From: CAYYNP01 sp964472545
GTDB lineage: Bacteria > Planctomycetota > Planctomycetia > Pirellulales > Thermoguttaceae
Direction: 5' to 3'
Length of the DNA: 56,361 nucleotides
Assembly (NCBI GenBank): GCA_964472545.1
Contig: CAYYNP010000025.1
Span: 1 to 56,361 of the forward strand
The notes under the pieces are model-generated. The model was not told the origin of the DNA and did no database searches. It saw nothing but the letters and a program-made list of their open reading frames with translations. The position numbers were made by a program, and so were the translations under genes. This document shows positions 15,659 through 24,139 of this stretch, one piece after another; within the stretch, counting starts at the first letter, position 1; the number at the start of each line of letters is the position of its first letter.

Positions 15659-17050
15659 GTGGTTTTGCTTTCGATAGGGATCGTCGTATTGAACGTCTGC
15701 CTGGGCTACGCGCTGGCGGTCCACATCGGCCACGGTCCGCCCAGCCTCGGCGAAGGTTGGACGGCGTTGACGACCGACCTCACCCGGCCGGAGGCCGCGC
15801 CGACTCCAATCGCACCTTTGCCCACGCAAGCCGCCCAACCCGATCTCGCGCAGATGTCGACCGAGGAGTTGCTTGAAGACGTCACCAGCGCTTCGATCGA
15901 AGACCTGCTCGACGACGAGCCGGACGACGACGAAATGGACGAAGTCTGGGAGGTCGAAGCCTACGAAGACAACGAAGAGGACGACGTCTCGGCGCTGTTG
16001 AATCCCGATGCGCCCGAGACCTGGGACCTCAACGAGAAGTACGTCGAGACGTCGATCCTGAAGCTGAACATCGCCATGATCAAGAGCGGGACCAAAGCGA
16101 CCGCCTTGGACACGCGCCTGCGGTCGTGCCGCGGGAACACCGACGCCGAGACGATCCAGCAGTGCCTGGCCGAGTTGAAGGAAGACTGCGAGTCGTATCT
16201 CAGCGAGCAGAGCGAAGCGGCCGAGAAGTTCAGCGAGCGGATCAACGAACTGGGAGAATTGAGCGAACTGGGCGACGACATCGAGATTGCCAATCTCGAA
16301 CAGGCGGCACAAGTCGAAACCACGTTGAGCAACCTCTCCACGATGGACTTCGAGTCCGACTTGGAGACGGCCAACCAGCGTCTGATCGAAGAACTCGACA
16401 ACCTGCGCATCGCCCGGCACAAGCTCCGCGACAACCAGGAACGGGCCTTCCTGGCGGTCGCCCGTTACCAGGACCGGCTGGACAAGATCGAGTCGCGATT
16501 GTACGACGACCCGCTCACTCGGCTCTCCAATCGCATCGGCATCGAGACGACCCTTTGGCAGTGGTGGCAGCAGGGGCGGCAGAAATCGCGCCAGATGAGT
16601 GCCGCGTTGTTCGATCTGGACGGCTTCGATCTGGTCAACGAAACGCACGGCGCCCTGACCGGCGACCGCATCCTGCACCACATCGCCAAGCTGATCAAGG
16701 AACACGCCGGCAAGGCCGACCTGGTCGGCCGCTTCGCCGGCCAGCAGTTCCTGCTGATCATGCTCGACGTCGGACCGCGCGCCGCCACCAAGAACGCGGA
16801 GCTGATCCGCCAGACGCTCGAGCGGATCACGTTCCTCGACGGCGACAAAGAGATCTGCGTGACGACGGGCGGCGGGTATACCGAGGTCACGCCGGACGAC
16901 ACCGAAGAAGGCCTCTTCGAGAGGCTCGTGGCGACGATCAAGCACGTGAAGGAGCAAGGCCCCAACTGCGCCGCCTTCCACGATCGGGGAGGACCGGAAC
17001 GGGTCCAGTCGCCCAACCTCGGAGCGGAGTACAAGCAGATTCGTATCTAG
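15659..17050 (+). CDS. Membrane-anchored protein with degenerate GGDEF domain
   Basis: A 463-residue protein. It starts with one hydrophobic helix (residues 1-22), then a very acidic stretch (about 66-120), a coiled-coil region (about 170-280) and a C-terminal GGDEF-fold domain from about 280 (LYDDPLTRLSNRIGIE; FDLDGFDLVNETHGALTGDRIL). The signature loop reads AGQQF (360-364) instead of GGDEF, so diguanylate cyclase activity is unlikely and a c-di-GMP or nucleotide sensing or structural role is more plausible. The GTG start follows GGGAG by seven bases. The all-TPR gene begins 13 bases downstream, suggesting an operon. Confidence 0.82.
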   Translation: MVLLSIGIVVLNVCLGYALAVHIGHGPPSLGEGWTALTTDLTRPEAAPTPIAPLPTQAAQPDLAQMSTEELLEDVTSASIEDLLDDEPDDDEMDEVWEVEAYEDNEEDDVSALLNPDAPETWDLNEKYVETSILKLNIAMIKSGTKATALDTRLRSCRGNTDAETIQQCLAELKEDCESYLSEQSEAAEKFSERINELGELSELGDDIEIANLEQAAQVETTLSNLSTMDFESDLETANQRLIEELDNLRIARHKLRDNQERAFLAVARYQDRLDKIESRLYDDPLTRLSNRIGIETTLWQWWQQGRQKSRQMSAALFDLDGFDLVNETHGALTGDRILHHIAKLIKEHAGKADLVGRFAGQQFLLIMLDVGPRAATKNAELIRQTLERITFLDGDKEICVTTGGGYTEVTPDDTEEGLFERLVATIKHVKEQGPNCAAFHDRGGPERVQSPNLGAEYKQIRI

Positions 17051-17063
17051 GAGTAGTCATCTC

Positions 17064-18404
17064 ATGTTCGACGAAACCGACGTCCTCCGCCGCGGCGTGG
17101 CGCTGCTGGAGAAGAAGAACTTCAACGAAGCGCTGGCCGCCTTCGACGAAGCCATCGAACTGAATCCGAAGTATATCGAGGCCTACTACAGCCGCGGCAA
17201 CGTCTACGAAGCCAAGGGCCAGCACGATATCGCCGTGGAGAACTACAACGCCGTGTTGGAATTCTCTCCCAACGAGGCCTCTGCCTATTACAACCGCGGC
17301 GTGGCCCACTGGAAGATGGGCGAGCCCGAGCGGGCCGTGGCCGACTACGGCGAAGCCATCCGACTGAAGCCCGAGTATTCCAGGGCCTATTACAACCGGG
17401 CCTACGCCCACTTCAAACAGGAGCAGTTCGACGAGGCCGTGGCCGACTACGACGCGGCCATCCGCCACGATCCGAACGACGCCGACACGTTGGTGGCCCG
17501 AGGGCTGGCCCACCTCGCCCGCGGCGACGTCGAAGCCGCCATCGCCGACTTCGACGCGGCCATCGCCATCGACCCCGAACACGCCAAGGCCCACGGAAAT
17601 CGCGGTAACGCCTTCGAGAAGAAGAAGGACTACGACGCCGCGCTGGCCGAGTACGCCCGCGTTATCGAGTTGAAGCCGGACGACTCCAAGGCCTACTCCA
17701 ATCGGGCCATCGTCTATCTGAACATGGACCGCGTCGAAGATGCCATCCTCGACTATGGCGAGGCCATCCGGCTGAATCCGACCAATGCCAGGACCTATTG
17801 CAGCCGCGGAATCGCCTACAGCAAACAGCGCGAAACCGACAAATCCATTGCCGACTTCGACGAGGCCATTCGGTTGGAGCCGAAGACGGTCGAAGCCTAC
17901 ATCTGCCGCGGTACGGCCCGGTCGGCCAAGGGCGACCGCGAAGGGGCCCTCGAGGACCACAACGAAGCGCTGCGGCTCGATCCGGACAACTCCAAGGCAT
18001 ACTTCAAACGGGGACACGTTCACGGGGCGATGGGACAGCTCGACAAGGCAATTGCCGATTACACGCAGGTCATCGAAGCCCAGCCGGAAGAGGCCTCCGC
18101 CTACGGATACCGTGGCGTCGTCTACACCCGAAAGGGCGACCTGGCGGCCGCTATGGCCGACTATGAGAAGGCCATCGAACTCGACCCGGAGTACGCCAAA
18201 GCCTATTACAATCGGGCCCTCATCCACGTGATTCAGAACAACCTCGACGCGGCCGTGGCCGACTTCACCGAGACCATTCGCCTCACGCCGGGCAACGCGC
18301 GGGCGTACCAAAACCGTGCCTTGGCCTTCGAGAAACAGGGCAAGAAGGACCTGGCAGAGGCAGACCTGCTGAAGGCCAAGCAAGTCGCCGCGGCCAGGAA
18401 GTAG
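17064..18404 (+). CDS. Protein made almost entirely of TPR repeats
   Basis: A 446-residue protein consisting of about 13 consecutive 34-residue tetratricopeptide repeats with very regular consensus (for example AYYNRGVAHWKMGEPERAVA; DYGEAIRLKPEYSRAYYNRA). No signal peptide or other domain is visible, so it is a cytoplasmic superhelical scaffold for protein-protein contacts. It follows the degenerate GGDEF gene by 13 bases, so the two may act in one signalling complex. The partner is unknown. Confidence 0.9.
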   Translation: MFDETDVLRRGVALLEKKNFNEALAAFDEAIELNPKYIEAYYSRGNVYEAKGQHDIAVENYNAVLEFSPNEASAYYNRGVAHWKMGEPERAVADYGEAIRLKPEYSRAYYNRAYAHFKQEQFDEAVADYDAAIRHDPNDADTLVARGLAHLARGDVEAAIADFDAAIAIDPEHAKAHGNRGNAFEKKKDYDAALAEYARVIELKPDDSKAYSNRAIVYLNMDRVEDAILDYGEAIRLNPTNARTYCSRGIAYSKQRETDKSIADFDEAIRLEPKTVEAYICRGTARSAKGDREGALEDHNEALRLDPDNSKAYFKRGHVHGAMGQLDKAIADYTQVIEAQPEEASAYGYRGVVYTRKGDLAAAMADYEKAIELDPEYAKAYYNRALIHVIQNNLDAAVADFTETIRLTPGNARAYQNRALAFEKQGKKDLAEADLLKAKQVAAARK

Positions 18405-18456
18405 CGGGCCGCGTTTTCAGGCTGCCCGCTGAGAAAGCGTCGGTTCCAGCAATCGG

Positions 18457-18493
18457 GTGTGCCACCGCCTCTACGAAACGGTGGCACGCACAC
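18457..18493. terminator. Hairpin between convergent genes
   Basis: GTGTGCCACCG (18457-18467) pairs with CGGTGGCACGCACAC (18479-18493). It lies between the stop codons of two convergent genes (18404 and 18500) and has no T tract. It belongs to the same repeat family as 2656-2741 and may serve as a bidirectional terminator. Confidence 0.55.
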
Positions 18494-18499
18494 ACGCGC

Positions 18500-19363
18500 T
18501 TAGCGCTCCGTCGCACAGGGCTCGGAGAACTGTTCGCAGTGTTGCGTCTGCGCCAGCCGCACCAGCAGTAGCTTCTGTTGCCGTTGGCCCGCCGGTTCGG
18601 TGAGGAAGTGATGCCCCAAGCTGCCCGACCGCTCCGGCAGGCTGCCGACCAGTAAGAGCGACCCCGGCGAGAGCGTGGCCGAGAAGGCCAGATCGTCGAA
18701 GACCTTCGACGGACGGCTCGCCTCCAGCCGCAGCATCTCGCGCTGGCCGACCCATCGCGAGCGGGGATCCCCGTAGCGGATCTCCGGTACCAGTTCCACG
18801 CGTACGCGGCCGTCGGGCTGTGGGTAGGAGCGAACCGTGAGTAGCCCCTGGGCCTTGGGATACATGTCGCCGCCCAGTCCGCCCTGCTCGAACGAGAAGA
18901 CCGGCATCCGCTCGTACACGCCGGACGCCACGATCTCGCCGGGCTGGCCGGCACGAATGTGCAAGCGGCGCCGCGGCTCGACCGGTGCCGTGTTGCCGTC
19001 GATTTGGGCAACCTGCGGAGTGTCGGCCGTCGGAGCCGGCCGATCCGTCAGCTCCAACACGCGACAGAGGCACGCGGGAACCGAGCCGTCGAGCACGCCG
19101 GCACGGAAGCCGTGGCGTGCCAAACGACGCCGCACGTCGGCCGGAACCTGCTGTTCGTCGACCTCCCGCCAGAGCTGATCGTTGATCGCCGGGTCGCCCA
19201 TTGCAGTGCGCGCCCAGAGCACCTCCAGCACCGCGCTGTCGGGCGACATTTGCGGAGCCACCAGCGGCGACTTCCCCCTAAGCAGGAGGCGGGGGCATCC
19301 GGTTGCCAGCAGCGCCAGCAACGCCAGCAGCAACCCGACGAAGATTCGACCCACTTTGAGCAT
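18500..19363 (-). CDS. Lipoprotein of unknown function
   Basis: A 287-residue protein. The ATG at 19363 gives a lipoprotein signal (RIFVGLLLALLALLATGC) with the lipid-modified cysteine at residue 23. A start 75 bases further upstream would bury this signal, so it is rejected. The mature part contains RLHIRAGQPGEIVASGVYER and an all-beta looking C-terminal half (YPQPDGRVRVELVPEIRYGD; LSPGSLLLVGSLPERSGSL). I do not recognise a named family; similar proteins seem typical of planctomycetes. It follows the zincin-like gene by 49 bases on the same strand. Confidence 0.75.
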   Translation of the reverse strand: MLKVGRIFVGLLLALLALLATGCPRLLLRGKSPLVAPQMSPDSAVLEVLWARTAMGDPAINDQLWREVDEQQVPADVRRRLARHGFRAGVLDGSVPACLCRVLELTDRPAPTADTPQVAQIDGNTAPVEPRRRLHIRAGQPGEIVASGVYERMPVFSFEQGGLGGDMYPKAQGLLTVRSYPQPDGRVRVELVPEIRYGDPRSRWVGQREMLRLEASRPSKVFDDLAFSATLSPGSLLLVGSLPERSGSLGHHFLTEPAGQRQQKLLLVRLAQTQHCEQFSEPCATER

Positions 19364-19412
19364 GCGAGTTCCGAGAGGACAAGGCGAGCGAGTAGCGACC
19401 GGGCCGCACAGA

Positions 19413-20048
19413 CTAGCCACACTGCGACGACGTGTCAATCCGAATCAGCTTCGGCGTGGGAATCTTCCGCCCGAACACGCGGCCGTGCCGCAATCGCAGC
19501 GTCCGATAATCGAGCCGCAAGAAGGCATAGACCTCTTCCGGCGGCCGCAGCGAGAGCCACCGATCGACCAATTCCATGACGTGGGCGTCGTATTGCGCCT
19601 GGGACGAGCCGTGGGCGAAACACCGACCCGCGAACCGCCGCACGTCGCCGTCGAACTTCGCCCCGATGTGCCACAATTCGTGGACCACCGTGGTCAGCTT
19701 CTCGCGAAACACCAGGTCCAGGAAACGGGGCAAGTAGAAGTTCAGGATATAGAGCGTCTCGCGGCCGTCGGGGCCGATCAGCCGCTGCACGCCCCAACGC
19801 TCTCCCCGCCGGACCGTCGTGGCTTGGCCGCCGGCAAATCGCATCGGCGTCAGCGAGGCGTACATCCCGTGGGTGGTCGCCTTGCGCGTTTGCGAGAAGC
19901 CGACGGCCACTCGCGTCATGTCGATGTGCCGCAGCGCGGCCAGCCTTGCGGAGAGATCCTCGCAGAGGCGGCGGATGTGGGCGGTGAAATCGAAGCCGGC
20001 CGGCGGCATTCTGCCATGGGCGGCCGTTCGGCGACGGGCCGGACTCAT
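19413..20048 (-). CDS. Putative zinc metallopeptidase (HExxH)
   Basis: A 211-residue protein with the zincin motif HELWHIG near the middle (LTTVVHELWHIGAKFDGD), preceded by ILNFYLPRFLDLVFREK, and a downstream helical region with YDAHVMELVDRWL. The ATG at 20048 follows AGGAGG-like bases and excludes a low-complexity basic extension. No signal peptide is visible, so it is probably cytoplasmic. It resembles predicted metallopeptidases seen in planctomycetes, but I cannot name the family. It lies 163 bases downstream of the ribosomal cluster end, same strand. Confidence 0.7.
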   Translation of the reverse strand: MSPARRRTAAHGRMPPAGFDFTAHIRRLCEDLSARLAALRHIDMTRVAVGFSQTRKATTHGMYASLTPMRFAGGQATTVRRGERWGVQRLIGPDGRETLYILNFYLPRFLDLVFREKLTTVVHELWHIGAKFDGDVRRFAGRCFAHGSSQAQYDAHVMELVDRWLSLRPPEEVYAFLRLDYRTLRLRHGRVFGRKIPTPKLIRIDTSSQCG

Positions 20049-20119
20049 GGAGGATCCCCTCCTGGGATCGTGGGGTGCGTCGCCGCGGGGGCCAGACGCT
20101 TGACTCTCGTCGCCGTGCC

Positions 20120-20179
20120 GGCGACGGCTAAACGGGCGACGGCTAAACGGGCGACGGCTAAACGGGCGACGGCCAAACG
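20120..20179. repeat. Four tandem 15-bp repeats
   Basis: Four direct copies of GGCGACGGCTAAACG (20120, 20135, 20150, 20165; the last has one change). They lie between the rplQ stop codon and the zincin-like gene. The unit resembles the end of the repeat at 45807-45878. Confidence 0.95.
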
Positions 20180-20211
20180 GCGACGCTGCCGGCCGGTAGC
20201 GACGGCTTGTC

Positions 20212-20979
20212 CTACTCGGACGACTCTTTCTTCTCGTCGTCTTCCGACGACTGGTCTTCGGCGGCCGTCTCGTCCGAATCGGCCGTGGAATCCTCTTCAG
20301 CGTCGACGTCGCCCGTGGCGGCTTCGTCTTCGAGTTGGGCTTCGGTCTCGACGTTCTCTTCGTCGGTGTCCGCCGCATCGGACTCGAACGACGGGGCGAC
20401 GGCCGCACGACGCTCGCGGTCGTGTTCGCCGACGAACTCGAGGATTGCCCGGGGGCCGGCGTCGCCGAGCCTCGGCTCGGCCAGGCGCAACACGCGGGTG
20501 TAGCCGCCGTCGCGGTCTTCAAATCGCGGAGCGATCAGGTCGAACAGCAGCCACACGGCCAGTTTGTCGCCCAGCAGCTTCAGCGTCCGGCGGCGGGCGG
20601 CCACCACCGGGGCAATCGCCTGATTCCACTCGTGCCACCGCTCGCTCTTACGCCACTCGCGCCACTCTTGGCTGTTGCGCTCGACATCGGGTTCGAGTTG
20701 ATCGGCCGCCTCCTGATGGGGCAACGCCCGGCGGGCGATGGTGACGCACCGCTCGACCAAAGGCTGCACTTCCTTGGCCTTCGAGAGCGTGGTCACGATG
20801 CGGCCGGAAACCGTGGCAGGACTGAGCGTGTCGATCCGGTCGGCGAACTTCTCCGGCGCGTCGGCCCCGGTATCGTCGTTGAGTTCCGTGAGCATCAGCG
20901 CGCTGGCCAAGTTCCGCAGCAGCGCCCGTTGATGACTCGGATTGCGGCCGAGCTTACGGCCTCGTCTTCTGTGTCGCAT
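20212..20979 (-). CDS. rplQ: 50S ribosomal protein L17, extended
   Basis: The canonical N-terminus RHRRRGRKLGRNPSHQRALL and the core (RIVTTLSKAKEVQPLVERC; RLGDAGPRAILEFV) identify L17, which lines the polypeptide exit side of the 50S subunit. At 255 residues it is about twice the usual 120-130. There is a charged tryptophan-rich insertion around residues 90-130 and an acidic tail of about 60 residues (from about 196, rich in Asp, Glu and Ser). It is the last gene of the alpha operon, 55 bases after rpoA. Confidence 0.95.
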   Translation of the reverse strand: MRHRRRGRKLGRNPSHQRALLRNLASALMLTELNDDTGADAPEKFADRIDTLSPATVSGRIVTTLSKAKEVQPLVERCVTIARRALPHQEAADQLEPDVERNSQEWREWRKSERWHEWNQAIAPVVAARRRTLKLLGDKLAVWLLFDLIAPRFEDRDGGYTRVLRLAEPRLGDAGPRAILEFVGEHDRERRAAVAPSFESDAADTDEENVETEAQLEDEAATGDVDAEEDSTADSDETAAEDQSSEDDEKKESSE

Positions 20980-21034
20980 GATCGTTTACGTTTCTTGAAA
21001 GATGCTTTTCCGCGTCCGGTCCGGGTGGAGGTGC

Positions 21035-22033
21035 CTAGAACGGTCCGCCAGGCGCCGCCGGCAGCCGCATTCCCAGGCGGAGTCCCAGGTCGCGGAGTTT
21101 TTCGCGAACCTCCGTCAACGTCGTCTCGCCGAAATTGCGAACCTCCAGCAGCCGCTCTTCCGTCCAGCCGACCAGGTCGCGGACGGTGTGGATGTTCTCC
21201 GATTCCAGGCAGTTCGATGCGCGAACCGAGAGGTCCAACTCGGCCAGATTCATGGCCAGTTTGGCCTCGGTCGCGTGATCCAAACCCATGCTGGTCAAGG
21301 CACGCGCTTCGCTGTGGACCATGGGGCCCAATTCGGTGTATTGCACGAACGGGTTGAGGTGTTTCCGCAGGATCTTGGCCCCTTCGACCAGAGCCATCTC
21401 GGGCCCCACCGAACCGTTGGTCCAGATCTCCAGCGTCAGTTTGTCGTAGTTGGTCTTCTGGCCGACGCGCGTCTCCTCGACCTCATAGCGGACGCGAACC
21501 ACCGGGCTGAAGGCGGCGTCGATGGGGATGATGCCGATTTCCTGCGCGTGGGGCGTGTGCTCCGCGGCCGAAACGTATCCCCGGCCGTTCTCCACCACCA
21601 TCTCCAGCAGAAACGGCACGTCGTCGGTCAACGTGGCAACCACGTGCTCCGGATTGATCACCTCGACCTGGTCGTCGACCTGCACGTCGGCCCCGGTGAT
21701 CACGCCCGCGGTCGACTTGTCGATCCGCACCACGCGCGTCTGGTCGCTGTGGTTCTTGACCACCAACGACTTGACGTTCAGCACGATGTCGGTCAGGTCT
21801 TCCACCACGCCGGGCAGGGTACTGAACTCGTGCTGTGCGCCGTGCAGCTTGATTTGGGTGATCGCGCTACCCTCGAGGCTGCTGAGCAAAATGCGGCGGA
21901 GACTGTTGCCGACCGTCACGCCGAAGCCGCGCTCGAACGGCTCCGCCGTCAGCTTGCCGTAGGTAGGCGTCAGGGTCTCTCTGTCGCACGCAACTTGGCT
22001 GGGCAACTCAAGTCCGCGCCATCGAACACGCAT
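21035..22033 (-). CDS. rpoA: RNA polymerase alpha subunit
   Basis: A 332-residue subunit that dimerises to start RNA polymerase assembly. The N-terminal domain includes YGKLTAEPFERGFGVTVGNS and LRRILLSSLEG; the C-terminal domain includes LELSVRASNCLE-type sequence and TVRDLVGWTEERLLEVRNFG for UP-element and activator contact. The ATG at 22033 follows GGAGGG by seven bases; longer upstream readings lack a site. Normal length and position between rpsD and rplQ. Confidence 0.98.
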   Translation of the reverse strand: MRVRWRGLELPSQVACDRETLTPTYGKLTAEPFERGFGVTVGNSLRRILLSSLEGSAITQIKLHGAQHEFSTLPGVVEDLTDIVLNVKSLVVKNHSDQTRVVRIDKSTAGVITGADVQVDDQVEVINPEHVVATLTDDVPFLLEMVVENGRGYVSAAEHTPHAQEIGIIPIDAAFSPVVRVRYEVEETRVGQKTNYDKLTLEIWTNGSVGPEMALVEGAKILRKHLNPFVQYTELGPMVHSEARALTSMGLDHATEAKLAMNLAELDLSVRASNCLESENIHTVRDLVGWTEERLLEVRNFGETTLTEVREKLRDLGLRLGMRLPAAPGGPF

Positions 22034-22092
22034 GTGAACCCTCCGATCGAGTGACTCGTGGTTGAGATTTTCGCTGCGGACTACGCTGCGGA

Positions 22093-22719
22093 CTACTTGG
22101 AACAAAGCTCCACGATCAGTTGCGTCTGAACGGGGATCGAAACGTCTTCGGCCTCGGGAAGCCGAACCACGCGCCCCGTCGGCTGCGGCCCTTCCTCCAG
22201 TGCCAGGAAATCCGGAACCTCGCGTCCGTGTTGTTCCCGGTTGGCCTGGGCCAATTGGATGCTCTTGGGCCGATTCTTCACCTGGATCACGTCGCCCGGC
22301 CGAGTCAGATAGCTCGGCACGTCGACCCGCTGGCCGTTGACCGTCACGTGGCCGTGGCTGACGAACATCCGGGCCTGGGCCCTGGAAAGCCCGAAACCCA
22401 ACCGGCTGACGATGTTGTCTAGGCGGCGTTCCAACAGGCTCATCAGCACCTCACCGGTGTTGCCCTTGGCAGATTCGGCCTGCTTATAGTACTTGCGGAA
22501 CTGACGCTCCAACACGCCGTAGTACCGCTTCACCTTCTGCTTTTCTCGCAGATGCACCGCGTAGTCGGTCAGCTTGCCACGGCGAAAAGTGTTCATCCCC
22601 GGCGGCGACTCGCGGCGCTCGAAGGCGCACTTCGGCGTGTCGCAACGGGTTCCCTTCAGGAACAGCTTGGTTCCCTCGCGCCGGCACATCCGGCAAACGG
22701 GTCCGGTTTCTCGAGCCAT
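22093..22719 (-). CDS. rpsD: 30S ribosomal protein S4
   Basis: A 208-residue primary 16S rRNA binder. The N-terminal zinc-binding form is present (C9, C12, C26, C31), followed by YYGVLERQFRKYYKQAE and the S4 RNA-binding domain RLDNIVSRLGFGLSRAQAR. It lies 67 bases after rpsK in the alpha operon, in the usual order. Confidence 0.98.
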   Translation of the reverse strand: MARETGPVCRMCRREGTKLFLKGTRCDTPKCAFERRESPPGMNTFRRGKLTDYAVHLREKQKVKRYYGVLERQFRKYYKQAESAKGNTGEVLMSLLERRLDNIVSRLGFGLSRAQARMFVSHGHVTVNGQRVDVPSYLTRPGDVIQVKNRPKSIQLAQANREQHGREVPDFLALEEGPQPTGRVVRLPEAEDVSIPVQTQLIVELCSK

Positions 22720-22786
22720 ACTCGGTTACGCTCTCGGGCAGGTGTTCGCAATTGTAGTAAAGTGTATTCTTCTCCGCTCGGGTGGT

Positions 22787-23167
22787 TCACACCCGGCGGC
22801 GCTTCTTCGGACGGCATCCGTTGTGCGGCAGCGGCGTCACGTCCTCGATCGACTTGATCTTCAACCCGGCCGTTTGCAGCGCCGTGATGGCGCTTTCGCG
22901 ACCGCTGCCCGGGCCCTTGACCTTCACGTCGACCTCTTTCACGCCGAACTTGGCCGCCTTCTCGGCGGCCTGTTGCGCGGCCAATTGGCCGGCAAACGGG
23001 GTGCTCTTGCGGCTCCCCTTGAACCCGCTCGTGCCGGAACTCGACCAGCAGAGCGTGTCGCCCTTGGTATCGGTGATCGTAATCACCGTGTTGTTGAACG
23101 TCGCCTTGATGTGGGCAACGCCCACCGTCACGTTCCGGCGAATCTTCCGTCGCTTCGACTTGGCCAC
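22787..23167 (-). CDS. rpsK: 30S ribosomal protein S11
   Basis: A 126-residue platform protein. Typical segments are GVAHIKATFNNTVITITD, SGTSGFKGSRKSTPFAGQLA and the C-terminal VTPLPHNGCRPKKRRRV. The start codon is GTG. It follows rpsM by 77 bases. Confidence 0.98.
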   Translation of the reverse strand: MAKSKRRKIRRNVTVGVAHIKATFNNTVITITDTKGDTLCWSSSGTSGFKGSRKSTPFAGQLAAQQAAEKAAKFGVKEVDVKVKGPGSGRESAITALQTAGLKIKSIEDVTPLPHNGCRPKKRRRV

Positions 23168-23244
23168 CGCTGATCGACTCCCGTGTAGTAAGAAAACGGA
23201 TTTCCCCGGGCCGAACTGCGGCCCGATTGACGACTCCTGCCGGA

Positions 23245-23628
23245 CTAACGCAGGTCCTTCACGCCCTTCTTGCCGGCCACGGTCTTCTTCGGGCCCTTGC
23301 GGGTTCGGGCGTTGGTGCGGGTGCGCTGGCCGCGGACCGGCAAGCCGCGGCGATGCCGCAGGCCCCGGTAACTGCCGATGTCGCGCAAACGGATGATGTT
23401 CTGGTTCGTCTGACGCCGCAATTGCCCTTCGACCACGTAGTCCTTGTCCAACAAGGCCGCCAGCCGAGCCAGTTCGTCTTCACGAAGGTCGCGTGCGCGA
23501 ACGTTCGGGTCGATACCCGCCTTGTGGCACAACGCACGCGACGTGCTCAGGCCGACTCCGTAGAGGTACGTCAACGAAACCACCGTGGGGCGGTCGTTCG
23601 GAATGTCAACACCCAACAAACGAGGCAT
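23245..23628 (-). CDS. rpsM: 30S ribosomal protein S13
   Basis: A 127-residue head protein that contacts the P-site tRNA and the 50S subunit. It starts MPRLLGVDIPNDRPTVVSLT and ends with the basic tail RGQRTRTNARTRKGPKK. A GGAG site lies nine bases upstream of the ATG. It is preceded by rpmJ and a 132-base gap with CTAGC-rich sequence. Confidence 0.98.
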   Translation of the reverse strand: MPRLLGVDIPNDRPTVVSLTYLYGVGLSTSRALCHKAGIDPNVRARDLREDELARLAALLDKDYVVEGQLRRQTNQNIIRLRDIGSYRGLRHRRGLPVRGQRTRTNARTRKGPKKTVAGKKGVKDLR

Positions 23629-23760
23629 ACTATAATACTCCTACCCGTGACTGACGGGGATCTTCGGCCCAGCTTGCCATGCGCCGGCGGGCCGTTGGCC
23701 CACTCGTCCGACACCAACCAACTCGAAACCGGCTAGCCCAAAACCAGCTAGCAGGACTTG

Positions 23761-23874
23761 CTAGCCCTGTCGCTGTTTGTGGCGGGGATTGCTGCAAACG
23801 ACGTACACCACCCCACGGCGGCGAACGACCTTACAATTCTCGCAGATCCGCTTGACGCTGGCACGGACTTTCAT
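23761..23874 (-). CDS. rpmJ: 50S ribosomal protein L36
   Basis: A 37-residue protein found by reading the - strand directly. It begins MKVRASVKRICENCKVVRRR and carries the zinc ligands C11, C14, C27 and H32 of the zinc-binding L36 form. It is the first gene after the map-rpmJ gap and has its own predicted promoter 50 bases upstream. It would be missed by a simple length filter. Confidence 0.96.
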   Translation of the reverse strand: MKVRASVKRICENCKVVRRRGVVYVVCSNPRHKQRQG

Positions 23875-23915
23875 GACTGACCACGCTTGATTTCTTCCGG
23901 AGGGCAAAGCACCTC

Positions 23916-23945
23916 AGTATAAACGCTTACGTGTCGGCCGGACAA
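23916..23945 (-). promoter_or_regulatory. Sigma70-like promoter for rpmJ-rpsM-rpsK-rpsD-rpoA-rplQ
   Basis: On the - strand TTGTCC (23945-23940) and TATACT (23921-23916) are 18 bases apart. The -10 matches five of six consensus bases. It sits in the 265-base gap between map and rpmJ, where many bacteria have infA. It implies the alpha operon is transcribed separately from the S10-spc block. Confidence 0.55.
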
Positions 23946-24139
23946 GGGCCTCCGCCGAAGTTTTTTTCACGATCGGCATGTCGGTTGCCACGTCGGTTGG
24001 ACCGGCGAAGTCAACCCACGATGCGCTGTTTAACTAAAGTACGCATCTTACTTGGAGCGGCTCAAATCACCGCACCCGTCGACAACTCACTCAGTGTTAC
24101 GGCTCTTGTGTTCGAGCCCCCACCCTCATGTGGCCGGAA

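Noticed and set aside
19182..20744. 520-residue + strand frame across the zincin-like gene and rplQ
   Set aside because: It lies opposite two well-supported genes and is an arginine-rich shadow that also runs through the tandem repeat.
23875..24139. Hidden infA in the map-rpmJ gap
   Set aside because: No frame in this gap encodes an S1-like OB fold; the gap instead carries a promoter.
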